In this document: positions 51,508 through 61,249 of the stretch, in pieces | How positions within the stretch are numbered: position 1 is the first letter of the stretch | How the letters are laid out: every line of letters starts with the position of its first letter | Source: an uncultured Rhodobiaceae bacterium | GTDB taxonomy: Bacteria; Pseudomonadota; Alphaproteobacteria; Rhizobiales; TMED25 | Reading direction: 5' to 3' | NCBI GenBank assembly: GCA_913045225.1 | Contig: CAJWPC010000004.1 | Location: forward strand, 152,626 to 216,625 | Length of the DNA: 64,000 bases | Made by a program: the position numbers and the translations under genes | The notes under the pieces: model-generated | Database searches by the model: none | Seen by the model: only the letters and a program-made list of their open reading frames with translations | What the model was told of the DNA's origin: nothing

Positions 51508-52887
51508 ATGAAAAAAAATATTTTGCATAATAAATCAATTGAAGAATTTCATACTGATTTATTATCTGGAAAAACTTCAATATTTGAAGTTGCTGAAGAA
51601 GTGGTAGAAAATTATAATCATAGTGAAGCCAGCAAGAGTGCATTTGTAGAATTTAATAATGAAGAGATTGAGAAATTAGCCTCTACAATTAGCAGGAGTG
51701 ACAGCAATCATTTTGCATTTCTTGGGGTTCCTGTATCAATAAAAGATCTTTACGGTGTCAATGGTTACAAGACAAGAGCTGGAACTCCGAAAGAGCTCCC
51801 AAGTAAGTGGGAAGTACAAGGGCCAATTATCAATACCCTGACATCCCACCACTCTCTAATTACAGGAAAAACACATACCGTTGAATTCGCCTTTGGTGGC
51901 GTTGGGATGAACCCACATTGGGGAACGCCAATAAATCCTTGGGATGAGACAGAGCATCGAGTCCCAGGTGGTTCTAGCTCAGGCGCTGGTGTCAGTTTGT
52001 GTACAGGAACTGCAGCCCTTGCATTAGGCACTGATACTGCTGGCTCTGTAAGAATACCAGCTTCTGTGACTGGAAATGTGGGACTGAAAACAACAAAAAA
52101 TAGATGGTCGACGGAAGGAATTGTTCCGCTGAGTAGCAGCTTTGATACACCGGGCATACTTACCCATACAGTCGATGACTGCATCTATGCCTTTAAAGAA
52201 CTCGATAAAACAAGCTTATATAACAAAAAAGACAAAGGGCTTAACGTTGACCCTAGTATTGATTTCACTTTTACAACATACGATTGGTTCTTCGATAAAT
52301 GTGATGACCAAATAAGCAGTGAGATAAATGCTGCAATCAAAAAGATTGAGGGAAATGGTAAGTATAAGAAAGTAAATGAACTAAATGAAATTGACAATTC
52401 ATACAACTTATTTACAAAAGGCGGCCTAGCAGCAGCTGAGTTTGCAGCATTCATAAATGGTGAGATGAGGGATCTAAAAGCGACTTTAGATCCTAATGTG
52501 GCCTTTCGTATCAAAGATATGGACTCATTTACAGCGATGGAGTATTTAGAACGAAAAAATGATCTTGAAACAATGAGTTACTCAATCAATAAAAAGTTTG
52601 AAGAATTTGATATAATTGTAACACCAACTGTCCCAATAACAGCGCCAATAACGTCATATTTAGAAGACTCAAAGAAATACTCAGAGGCTAATGGCTTAAT
52701 GCTCCGAAATACTTCACCTGTAAATCTTCTTGGCTTATGTGCCATAACAATCCCTGTAGCACTTGATGGAAGTGGAATACCAATCGGGGTACAATTGATA
52801 GCGCCAGCATTTGATGAAATGAAGTTACTCTCAATAGCTCTAAGAATTGAGAATTCGCTCGGTAATAAGTATAAAAATTTGATATAA
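51508..52887 (+). CDS. Amidase signature family protein
   Basis: LGVPVSIKDLYGVNGYKTRAGT; VPGGSSSGAGVSLCTGTAALALGTDTAGSVRIPASVTG. Confidence 0.93.
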   Translation: MKKNILHNKSIEEFHTDLLSGKTSIFEVAEEVVENYNHSEASKSAFVEFNNEEIEKLASTISRSDSNHFAFLGVPVSIKDLYGVNGYKTRAGTPKELPSKWEVQGPIINTLTSHHSLITGKTHTVEFAFGGVGMNPHWGTPINPWDETEHRVPGGSSSGAGVSLCTGTAALALGTDTAGSVRIPASVTGNVGLKTTKNRWSTEGIVPLSSSFDTPGILTHTVDDCIYAFKELDKTSLYNKKDKGLNVDPSIDFTFTTYDWFFDKCDDQISSEINAAIKKIEGNGKYKKVNELNEIDNSYNLFTKGGLAAAEFAAFINGEMRDLKATLDPNVAFRIKDMDSFTAMEYLERKNDLETMSYSINKKFEEFDIIVTPTVPITAPITSYLEDSKKYSEANGLMLRNTSPVNLLGLCAITIPVALDGSGIPIGVQLIAPAFDEMKLLSIALRIENSLGNKYKNLI

Positions 52888-52898
52888 TTAGACCAATT

Positions 52899-53738
52899 TT
52901 ATATCTTATCTTCGACAAATTGGATTATATCATCCGAAATATCAGGTCTTATATTCAACCAAAGTTTCCAAGAAAGCGCCGCTTGATTCAATAACATTGG
53001 TACGCCATTTAAAATTTGACATCCGCGACTCTTCGCATCAATTAATAGTTTTGTTTCTAATGGATTATAGACCAGATCAATAACCGATAAGCCTTGCTGC
53101 ATTGAGGAAAAGTCCAGTGTGAAATCATTTTTGCCCTTCATTCCTTGACTCGTGCAGTTTATAATAAGATTAAACTGTGAGACACTATCATTTAATTTCT
53201 GCCAGTCCATATAGCGGATCTTATCATTAAAAACCTTTTCTAGTGATGCGAGGCGATCCGATGATCTATTCGTTACTGTAACCTGACCAGTTGATTTCAT
53301 CAAAAAAGAATAAATTACAGCTCTTGATGCCCCGCCGGCACCAATTACCAAAACATTCATATTACTGAAATCAAGATCTCTATTGAATGATGCAAGACCA
53401 TTCATAAATCCATCAGCGTCCGTGTTATACCCAACAAGCTTTTTATTCTCCACAGTGATACAGTTTATGGCCCCAATTACCCTCGCGCTATCACTGACCT
53501 CGTCCATATAATCAAATACTCGGACTTTATGCGGTATTGTCACGTTCAAGCCTCTGTACAGATGTACCTTATCACAAAATAAACGATCAAGACCTGCATC
53601 ATCCACTTCAAGTATTTCATAAGTTCCAGATATCCTGTGTAGTTTAAGCCAATACTCATGTATTTGTGGGGACAACGTGTGGGATAATGGAAAACCAATA
53701 ATACCTAACTTTAAATTATTTTCATCTATGGAATTCAT
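52899..53738 (-). CDS. aroE: Shikimate dehydrogenase
   Basis: LGIIGFPLSHTLSPQIHEYWL; GLNVTIPHKVRVFDYMDEVS; GYNTDADGFMNGL; VIGAGGASRAVIY; start at MNSIDENN. Confidence 0.95.
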   Translation of the reverse strand: MNSIDENNLKLGIIGFPLSHTLSPQIHEYWLKLHRISGTYEILEVDDAGLDRLFCDKVHLYRGLNVTIPHKVRVFDYMDEVSDSARVIGAINCITVENKKLVGYNTDADGFMNGLASFNRDLDFSNMNVLVIGAGGASRAVIYSFLMKSTGQVTVTNRSSDRLASLEKVFNDKIRYMDWQKLNDSVSQFNLIINCTSQGMKGKNDFTLDFSSMQQGLSVIDLVYNPLETKLLIDAKSRGCQILNGVPMLLNQAALSWKLWLNIRPDISDDIIQFVEDKI

Positions 53739-53799
53739 ACTCTTATGCTTATTTTTTTGTTTATGTATATTAAATATAATATATTTATACTTTATAAAT

Positions 53800-54273
53800 A
53801 TGTTTAAACGAAATGGAATAGATATGAATTTTTTCAAAAGTCTTTTTAAAAATAATACCCCCAAACCGGAAACACAATCATTTCAGGCAAGTAATCTCCA
53901 AACTGCAATATCAAAAATATTAGTTAGAACTGCAAAAATTGATGATGAATTTCATATTCTGGAAGAGAAAAAAATATTAGAATTATTGCAATCATATTTT
54001 GAGCTCAATGCCGATGATGCGCAATCGCTAATGGAGATAGCAATCAAAGAGGAGGAAAATGCAACTGATCTATACGCATATACAAATGTGATTAAGAAAG
54101 AGCTTACCCTGAATGAAAGAAAAAAAATTATTGAAATGATGTGGCAAATTATCACAACAGATGAAAACTTTGATCCTTATGAAAATAACCTTGTTTGGCG
54201 AGTCGCCGAATTAATTGGAATAAGTACGCGTGAAAGAGTTCAAATCAAAAAGGATTACTTAAGCAAGATATGA
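53800..54273 (+). CDS. TerB-like / tellurite resistance-type domain protein
   Basis: Acidic helical protein: ISKILVRTAKIDDEFHILEEKKILELLQSYF...LTLNERKKIIEMMWQIITTDENFDPYENNLVWRVAELIGIS; start at 53800 or 53824. Confidence 0.75.
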   Translation: MFKRNGIDMNFFKSLFKNNTPKPETQSFQASNLQTAISKILVRTAKIDDEFHILEEKKILELLQSYFELNADDAQSLMEIAIKEEENATDLYAYTNVIKKELTLNERKKIIEMMWQIITTDENFDPYENNLVWRVAELIGISTRERVQIKKDYLSKI

Positions 54274-54950
54274 GTAATCAGGTACTTATTATACTTCACC
54301 AAGCAACGTCTACCCCAGGTAGAATTGGGACATTGCTAAAATCAAGAGGGTATAATTTAATTATTAAGAGACCAGCTCTTGGAGATAAATTGCCTGATAC
54401 TCTCGAGGGTGATTATGCAGCAGCCATAATGTTTGGCGGTCCGATGAGTGCCAATGATAAAGATGACTTTATTCGTTACGAGAAAGATTGGATCCAGCTC
54501 CCACTAAAAGAAGATATCCCATTTCTTGGTATTTGTCTTGGAGCGCAATTGTTGGCTTGCAGTATTGGGGGGTCTATAAAGATAAAAGATCATGTTGAAA
54601 TAGGTTACTACCCAATAAGACCAACTGCTTATGGGGAAAAAATTATTGATTGGCCACCCTTTGTTCATCAATGGCATCGTGAATGGATGCAACCACCAGA
54701 CGATGCAAAAATATTAGCTATCGGTCAAGGTGAAGAACCGCAAGCTTTTCAATACTCCAAACGTGCCTATGGCATACAGTTTCACAGTGAACTCACACTG
54801 GCTATGGTAAATCGATGGCTGGTCAAAGCTGAGCACAGACTCACACTGAATGGAGCGCAGCAAAGAGAAAAGCATTTTGAGGGCCGGTATATGCATGATA
54901 ATCATGTAAAAACTTGGCTTAACAATTTTTTTGATTTATTATTAAAATAA
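54270..54950 (+). CDS. Class I glutamine amidotransferase (GMP synthase-like)
   Basis: AAIMFGGPMSANDKDDFIRYEKDWIQLPLKEDIPFLGICLGAQLLACSIGG; YGIQFHSELT. Confidence 0.9.
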   Translation: MSNQVLIILHQATSTPGRIGTLLKSRGYNLIIKRPALGDKLPDTLEGDYAAAIMFGGPMSANDKDDFIRYEKDWIQLPLKEDIPFLGICLGAQLLACSIGGSIKIKDHVEIGYYPIRPTAYGEKIIDWPPFVHQWHREWMQPPDDAKILAIGQGEEPQAFQYSKRAYGIQFHSELTLAMVNRWLVKAEHRLTLNGAQQREKHFEGRYMHDNHVKTWLNNFFDLLLK

Positions 54951-54979
54951 TACATTTGGTAGATTGAAAGGAATGAGTA

Positions 54980-55354
54980 ATGAAGACAGCAAGTTCAGAA
55001 CTTGAAGCGGCCAACAAGATGGTCCCAAAAATAGATGTCGCAGACGGTATCGAAAAGCACAAAGAGGGTAAATCAGTCTTTATTGATGTTCGAGATGGCT
55101 TGGAAATAAATAAATCCGGAACAATAAAAGGCGCGCTTAGGATCCCTCGAGGCTTCATTGAGTTTGCCGCAGATCCAAGCACGCCTCACCACAACGAAAA
55201 TCTTCAAAAAGATGCTGATATTGTACTTGTTTGTGGTGCAGGGGGTATGGCAGCTTTGACCGGTCGGACCCTTATTGAAATGGGATATGAGTCTGTATCA
55301 AATGTTGGTGGCTTTTCTTCCTGGAAAGATGGGGGCGGGCCAATAGAAGAATAG
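54980..55354 (+). CDS. Rhodanese-like domain protein
   Basis: GKSVFIDVRDGLEINKSGTIKGALRIPRGFIEF; DIVLVCGAGGMAALTGRTLIEMGYESVSNVGGFSSWKDGGGPIE. Confidence 0.92.
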   Translation: MKTASSELEAANKMVPKIDVADGIEKHKEGKSVFIDVRDGLEINKSGTIKGALRIPRGFIEFAADPSTPHHNENLQKDADIVLVCGAGGMAALTGRTLIEMGYESVSNVGGFSSWKDGGGPIEE

Positions 55355-55407
55355 GTAGTATTTTTTGCATCGATTTTTTTGAAATGAAGTTTTAATGGGG
55401 ATTTATC

Positions 55408-55602
55408 ATGACTAAATATACATGTGAAGAATGTGGAATGAGTATCGGTTCTATGACATGCGGTCAATGTGACCAAGAGCTGACACATAGTACAATTGTG
55501 AAGCCAGATGGAAGTAATGTTCATATAGCAGAATGCCCTGAAGGCCATGGAAAAATAAAGTCTCCGATGTGCTGTGGGCAGGATATGACTTGTAAGGTTT
55601 AA
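55408..55602 (+). CDS. Small Cys-rich putative zinc-ribbon protein (64 aa)
   Basis: YTCEECGMSIGSMTCGQCDQEL...CPEGHGKIKSPMCCGQDMTCKV; RBS-like gggg upstream. Confidence 0.75.
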   Translation: MTKYTCEECGMSIGSMTCGQCDQELTHSTIVKPDGSNVHIAECPEGHGKIKSPMCCGQDMTCKV

Positions 55603-55641
55603 TCAGCATATATTAGAAATTACTATCTCTAATTTTATAGT

Positions 55642-56700
55642 TCAATATCCCGAATGCCACTTGTGTAAACCTAAATCAGCTTCAGAAAATCTCTCCTTAC
55701 CCATAAATTGCTGATGCCAATAAGGGTAGAGTAAATTTGGTCGACTTACCTCGTTAAGCTTACCCAATTCCTCATCTGTCAGAATAAGATCAGATGCGGG
55801 TATATTCTCCTTGAACTGCTCTTCGTTTCTTCCACCAACAGTCAATGAAGCAACAGTTGGTCGACTCAATAACCAAGCAAGTGACACTTGTGATGGTGGT
55901 ATCGATCTTTGCTGAGATATTTCAATGATAACATCAATTATATCATATAGTTTTTCTTCGTCATAAATCGGAGGGTTTTTCCATTTTCTCTCAAAATGTC
56001 TTGAGCCAGATGGACCGGACTCACCTCTTCTAAACTTGCCAGTTAACAAACCTCCAGCAAGCGGACTCCAGACAATTGTACCAATTTTCTCGGATATGCC
56101 GATGGGAATTAACTCATTTTCAGCCTCTCTTGCTTGTAAAGAGTAATGTATTTGTTGGCATATGAATCTTTGTCGGTGACTCTTATCGGCTGCGGCCAGT
56201 GCTTTCATTAGATGCCATCCTGAAAAATTAGAGCAGCCAATATATCTAACCTTACCTGTTCGAACTAAACTGTCAAAAGCTTCTGCGATCTCATCTATGG
56301 GGGTCATTCCATCCCACTTATGTGCTAGGTATACATCTAGTCTATCTGTCTGTAACCTTCTCAAACTTGCTTCACAAGCCGATATTATGTGGTGCCTAGA
56401 AAGACCGAGATCATTTGGGCCATCTCCCATTGGATTCCAAACTTTAGAGGCAATAATAAGGTTATCCCTCTTCCCTTTTATTGCCTCACCAAGGATTTCT
56501 TCTGATGCCCCCTTTGCATAACCGTCAGATGTATCAATAAAATTTATTCCTTCATCAATACAAAAATCAATATTCCTTTTTGCCTCTTTTATCCCAAGCG
56601 AAAAAAGAGGTTGAGATGGGTCGCCTTTCCCATAATTCATCGTCCCAATTGATAAATTAGATACTTTAAGCCCTGAATTCCCCAACAAATTATACTTCAT
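55642..56700 (-). CDS. Aldo/keto reductase
   Basis: NINFIDTSDGYAKGASEEILGEAIKGKRDNLIIASKV; YLAHKWDGMTPIDEIAEAFDSLVRTGKVRYIGCSNFSGW. Confidence 0.95.
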   Translation of the reverse strand: MKYNLLGNSGLKVSNLSIGTMNYGKGDPSQPLFSLGIKEAKRNIDFCIDEGINFIDTSDGYAKGASEEILGEAIKGKRDNLIIASKVWNPMGDGPNDLGLSRHHIISACEASLRRLQTDRLDVYLAHKWDGMTPIDEIAEAFDSLVRTGKVRYIGCSNFSGWHLMKALAAADKSHRQRFICQQIHYSLQAREAENELIPIGISEKIGTIVWSPLAGGLLTGKFRRGESGPSGSRHFERKWKNPPIYDEEKLYDIIDVIIEISQQRSIPPSQVSLAWLLSRPTVASLTVGGRNEEQFKENIPASDLILTDEELGKLNEVSRPNLLYPYWHQQFMGKERFSEADLGLHKWHSGY

Positions 56701-56792
56701 TTTATATTCCCTTTCATAAAATCAACGTGTAGCATTGATCAAATATTCCATTCAATTAAATACTATTATACTTTTTTAAGACTTGTAAAGAT

Positions 56793-58349
56793 TTATGGCT
56801 CGTGAATATCTTCTTCTTGGACAACACCTGGGTCATCCGGGACAGCTATTTCTTCGGAAATTGCAGGTTCTTTTATCTCTTTATTCTTTTTATCTACTTT
56901 TCCGGATTTAATTTTGCTATCTTTTTCTTCAACTATTTCTGTGACCTCTATAATGTCATCTTCCACATTATTTTCTTGCAACTCTTGGGATAGTCTATTG
57001 CCCTGAAGCATCTTACTTCTCATAAAATTGCTTATGTAATTGTTATCTATATCTAGTGTTTTTATTCTATGATCACCCCATTCGAAAGACTTAATTTCTC
57101 CTGTATCAGGTATGCACGGTAGCCAAACATCTGATGAGTAATCATCTGCACTCCAGTTTGTGTCATATCGAGCATTCATCGCTTTTCTCATCCAATCCCG
57201 AGATTTTGCATTTCCCTTAAATAAATGTGAGTCAATTTCAGCTAAGAGTTCATAAATTCTCCTGCTTGTATTTTCATTAATATATTTCTCAATAACTTGT
57301 TTTGCCTTATCGAAATTTTTCACGTCAATATAAGCTCTGCATAAAGCAACATCCCCCTCTATACCCGAAATTTTTGTTTTCTTAATTAATCCTTCAATTT
57401 TCTCAACTCTTTGTTTCGGCGAGGCGCCTGGATTCACATAACTTAAAAGATAAGCAAGGTCCTCGTGTTGTATTGACTTCCATGTATCAGTAATAATCTT
57501 CTCTGCTCTGGCTCTCTCTCCTTGCTCAGATAAAATACGTGCGGCAGTAATCACCGCAATAATCTGACTTTTATTTAGTTTAATTGCATCTAACGCCAAA
57601 CTTATTGCCTCTGATGGGTTCTGCTCTTCAAGTAAAAGTGCGTGCGACGTTAAAATAATCGATTTATGTAAATTATATTTTTTTCGGGAAATCAATTTAT
57701 GAGCTAGCATCTTGTCAAGAACCTCGCTAGCACTTTTCCAATTTTGAGTAACTAAGTAGCATTTCAATAGCTCGTCGATAACCCATGGCTCGGCACTATT
57801 ATATGTCTCGGCATCTTTTAATAGCTCAATTGATTTTTGCGGATTTTTTGAATTCTTTGAGAGAGTGTACAGTCCCCTGTAACTGAGCATCTTTGTGGTT
57901 TCAATCTTTCCCATTTGCTGGAAAATTTTATTGAGTGCAACATTATCCTTCTTTAAGCTTGCGTTTTGTGCTTTAAGTAACAAGACCATAATATCTGATG
58001 TATTTTTCTTTATCCTATCGATTTTTTTTATTTCAATCTCAGCGGCATTTATATTACCCGCTGAAGCATGAACAAGTCCCTTCATTATTGCGTTCTGCAC
58101 CTTTTCATTGGATCGTGCTTCTTTAATCAACTGTATTTTTCTCGGTAACTGATAAATATAGGAAAAAGATAACCACAATAATATTGACAATACAATTATC
58201 GCTACCGATGAAATGATGAAAAATAGCGGAGAAATTTTTACTTCATAATCACCAAGTATAAAGAGGACTTCCCCAGAAAAAGAGGCGAGCCAATTAAAAG
58301 AATATATCATTGCGATTATTGCAAATAATATCGTAAATATTTTAATCAT
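56793..58349 (-). CDS. HemY N-terminal/TPR domain membrane protein
   Basis: Two N-terminal TM helices, then YIYQLPRKIQLIKEARSNEKVQNAIMKGLVHASAGNINAAEIEIKKI; SEPWVIDELL-type TPRs; located next to hemC/hemD. Confidence 0.8.
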   Translation of the reverse strand: MIKIFTILFAIIAMIYSFNWLASFSGEVLFILGDYEVKISPLFFIISSVAIIVLSILLWLSFSYIYQLPRKIQLIKEARSNEKVQNAIMKGLVHASAGNINAAEIEIKKIDRIKKNTSDIMVLLLKAQNASLKKDNVALNKIFQQMGKIETTKMLSYRGLYTLSKNSKNPQKSIELLKDAETYNSAEPWVIDELLKCYLVTQNWKSASEVLDKMLAHKLISRKKYNLHKSIILTSHALLLEEQNPSEAISLALDAIKLNKSQIIAVITAARILSEQGERARAEKIITDTWKSIQHEDLAYLLSYVNPGASPKQRVEKIEGLIKKTKISGIEGDVALCRAYIDVKNFDKAKQVIEKYINENTSRRIYELLAEIDSHLFKGNAKSRDWMRKAMNARYDTNWSADDYSSDVWLPCIPDTGEIKSFEWGDHRIKTLDIDNNYISNFMRSKMLQGNRLSQELQENNVEDDIIEVTEIVEEKDSKIKSGKVDKKNKEIKEPAISEEIAVPDDPGVVQEEDIHEP

Positions 58350-58372
58350 TTTAACACGGTGCCATGCATAAA

Positions 58373-59470
58373 TTAACTTAGATCATATATTTCTTTTAAA
58401 TGTTTTATTTCATTTAAATACAAGGTTCGATTATTAATATTAGTAAGTAATGCCTCGGCATCACTATCGAAATTTAGGCCTTTTATTATATCTACGACCT
58501 CGTCAAGATTGTCATTATAAATACTTGCCTTAATTTCCTCAATTACAGCATATTCTAAAGTCTTATTTTTTTTCTTGATAGAAATTTGATTTTCTAAAAT
58601 ACCAAAAATTTTTGACCTTATACCGCTATCTCCTCTGTAGAGAATAATATCTTCTTCGAGCAATAATTCTAACTCAAACACTAACTCATTGGGTGTAGGA
58701 ATAGTTTTATCTGATAGTTCCATCAGATTGCTGAAGGCTTCAACATCATTATCGATACTTATCAGCAGGTCGACTTCGTTTCGAAAATCTTTTTTACCAG
58801 CAACATTCTTTTCAATTCTATCTATAACTATTGCTGCAATATTCTTTTTATTCTTATCACTCTCTAAATTATTCCTCGGTTCATTTTCCTTTGATTCAAA
58901 AAATTTTTCTTGAGTTTCATCCGAAATCACCTCAGAGTTTATTGATTTCCCCAATAATTGAATGTTATCCATATAGATCTCTTCAGTAAGTAATGCGTTG
59001 TCTTGTGATTTTAATTTTTTCTGATTTTCAGAATTGATATATTGCATAAGTTGATTATTTGTATTTGAAATAATGTCATTTTTTTCTGAAATCACCTTAA
59101 GCATTTCGCTTAACTCTATCATCTGAGACTCTAACCTGAGTAATGCCTGATCTTTTCTCTCAAGATCCAAAAGTAATTGATTATTGTTACTTATTTGAGT
59201 CTCAATTTTATCAATTTTTTTATTTTGTTCAGAAATAACCTCATTTTTCAAAATCGTGAAGTTAGCCAAATCTGGGTTTGATTTGAAAAAGAGGTAAGAC
59301 GGTAATGCAAAAATTAGAAGAAATCCCAAGCCAATAAAGAACTTCCTATTTAATTTAATCTTTAAGAGGGCAAATCTCTTCGAGGCTGCCTTGGATTTGG
59401 ACCCACTACCCTCTTGTTGATCTATGGTAACTTTTGGCTTTATCTGTTTTTTTCGAGTATTAGCATTCAT
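58373..59470 (-). CDS. Mitofilin/Mic60-like coiled-coil inner-membrane protein
   Basis: Single N-terminal TM, coiled-coil (IDKIETQISNNNQLLLDLERKDQALLRLESQMIELSEMLKVI), C-terminal helical domain; lies between hemY-like and hemD as in other alphaproteobacteria. Confidence 0.6.
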   Translation of the reverse strand: MNANTRKKQIKPKVTIDQQEGSGSKSKAASKRFALLKIKLNRKFFIGLGFLLIFALPSYLFFKSNPDLANFTILKNEVISEQNKKIDKIETQISNNNQLLLDLERKDQALLRLESQMIELSEMLKVISEKNDIISNTNNQLMQYINSENQKKLKSQDNALLTEEIYMDNIQLLGKSINSEVISDETQEKFFESKENEPRNNLESDKNKKNIAAIVIDRIEKNVAGKKDFRNEVDLLISIDNDVEAFSNLMELSDKTIPTPNELVFELELLLEEDIILYRGDSGIRSKIFGILENQISIKKKNKTLEYAVIEEIKASIYNDNLDEVVDIIKGLNFDSDAEALLTNINNRTLYLNEIKHLKEIYDLS

Positions 59471-59488
59471 GAAATACAAAAAATTATC

Positions 59489-60184
59489 TTACAATAAATC
59501 TAAAATCGCATCTTCTGTTGGCTCAGTCAGAATTTTTGATTGAATCCCTTCAGCTTGGAGCATGGATGCAATATTCTTTGATATACAATATGCCATAATT
59601 ATTGACGTTTTATTACCTAAATTATATTTCTTTAAGGCCTCCAAAAAAATTACTGCAGTTCTAAGTGAAAAAATTATAACAGATATTTGTTTACCTATAT
59701 TAAACTCTTTTAGCGCTTCCTTATTAAAAAAAATCTTTTCCCTTGCAGTATACGCAACAGAATCGTCAATTTCGATGTTTGTACCTCGAAAAATTGATTT
59801 AAAATCAACTGTGACATCACGACCTCTCAGGTACAATATCTTAGTATCATTAATTGGAGTATATGACCTAAGTGCATCTAATAAATCATTCACGCTTTCA
59901 TGAAAAATATATTCATTATCGGGAGCAAACTCTTTGACTTCAGCGTAGGTTGATCTACCGCAGGCATGAACTTTTTTTTTTGAGAATGTTGGGTTTTTTT
60001 TGACCAGCGATCTTACCGCATGCCTACTGGTAAACAAAACCCGGTCATAGTTTGAGAAATTTATATTTCTTTTCTTATATAAGATCTCAAGAAGTGGATT
60101 TATTAAGCACTCAACCCCGCGTAACTCAAAATAATCTTGCATCCGTTTTGAGTCTGCTAATGGTCTGGTAATAATGAGCTTCAT
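59489..60184 (-). CDS. hemD: Uroporphyrinogen-III synthase
   Basis: MKLIITRPLADSKRMQDYFELRGVECLINPLLEI; RVLFTSRHAVRSLV; ILYLRGRDVTVDF. Confidence 0.88.
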   Translation of the reverse strand: MKLIITRPLADSKRMQDYFELRGVECLINPLLEILYKKRNINFSNYDRVLFTSRHAVRSLVKKNPTFSKKKVHACGRSTYAEVKEFAPDNEYIFHESVNDLLDALRSYTPINDTKILYLRGRDVTVDFKSIFRGTNIEIDDSVAYTAREKIFFNKEALKEFNIGKQISVIIFSLRTAVIFLEALKKYNLGNKTSIIMAYCISKNIASMLQAEGIQSKILTEPTEDAILDLL

Positions 60185-60193
60185 ATTATGTTA

Positions 60194-61141
60194 TTAACTA
60201 TTGACTGTCCTCTTAAGTGACTTATCATAATATTCTAACAGTCTTCTTCCAATATCTCCAGCTATATCCATAACAGTATCTCTTTGAGCATATTCTTTGA
60301 CTTTATGATTAAGGGTACCATCATCATTTGATATCATGGAGTTAATTGTGATTTTTCCATCATCGTCGAAATTAGCAAAAGCCGCAATTGGCTGAAAACA
60401 TGAACCACCAAAATTTTGAAGAACCATTCTTTCAGCAAGAATACATGTAAATGACTCTATATGATTTAAATCGCTTATGATTTCCATGATCTCCTTATCG
60501 TTAGTTCTTGCAACCATACCAATGGCCCCTTGACCTGCGGCTGGTATCATAACATCTGTTTCAAATGGTAATATATTTGATTCTGCGAAGTTTAATCTTT
60601 GTATTCCTGCCATTGCTAACAAGGTTGCGTCGACTTCCTTATTTTGCAATTTTTTAATACGTGTTTCAAAATTACCCCTGAACTCTATAATATTCAAATC
60701 CTGCCTTAGTGACTTGAGAATTGCCCCCCTTCTAGGTGATGCAGTCCCAACTAGGCAGTTGTTAGGTAGTTCATCAATACTTTTAATGTTTTCATTGGTA
60801 ATTAATGCGTCTCTTGGGTCCATTCTTTTTAGCACACCTAGAAGGTCAATTCCTTCCGGTAGAAAACTTTCGATATCTTTTACTGAATGTGCTGCGATGT
60901 CAATCCTATCCTCGATAAGCGCTTGATCTATCTCTTTAGTGAATAAGCTTTTCCCATCATATGGTCCAATTGATGAGGTAATGATATCCCCTGAAGATTT
61001 AATCTTAATTATTTCAATATTTTCTTCTTTGGCTAAATTTTTGTTTATGATTGCGCCGGCAAGAATTTCAGCCTGCCTCATTGCAAGATTAGTTGCTCGT
61101 GTACCTATCCGAATTTTTCGTGTGGATCTGGAGGGAGACAT
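60194..61141 (-). CDS. hemC: Hydroxymethylbilane synthase
   Basis: IRIGTRATNLAMRQAEILAGAI; FTKEIDQALIEDRIDIAAHSVKDI; GTASPRRGAILKSLRQDLNIIEFRGNFETRIKKL. Confidence 0.97.
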   Translation of the reverse strand: MSPSRSTRKIRIGTRATNLAMRQAEILAGAIINKNLAKEENIEIIKIKSSGDIITSSIGPYDGKSLFTKEIDQALIEDRIDIAAHSVKDIESFLPEGIDLLGVLKRMDPRDALITNENIKSIDELPNNCLVGTASPRRGAILKSLRQDLNIIEFRGNFETRIKKLQNKEVDATLLAMAGIQRLNFAESNILPFETDVMIPAAGQGAIGMVARTNDKEIMEIISDLNHIESFTCILAERMVLQNFGGSCFQPIAAFANFDDDGKITINSMISNDDGTLNHKVKEYAQRDTVMDIAGDIGRRLLEYYDKSLKRTVNS

Positions 61142-61249
61142 CTAAAAAAATCTAATCTGATAAAATATTATATAAATAGTTTCATTAATGATATTATTCT
61201 ATTATTTAACAGGTTTAGAACAATTCTAATATAATAGCAAACGAAAAAA

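Noticed and set aside
50345-51643. N-terminal 69-aa extension of the amidohydrolase ORF
   Set aside because: Extension is hydrophobic, overlaps the divergent amidase start; MSHSVIDTPK at 51436 is the plausible start
51765-52514. - strand ORFs 51765..52184 and 52185..52514
   Set aside because: Antisense to the amidase signature gene at 51508..52887
52899-53864. 42-aa N-terminal extension of aroE ORF
   Set aside because: Lys/Ile-rich extension overlaps the divergent TerB-like gene leader; true start at MNSIDENNLKLGIIG (53738)
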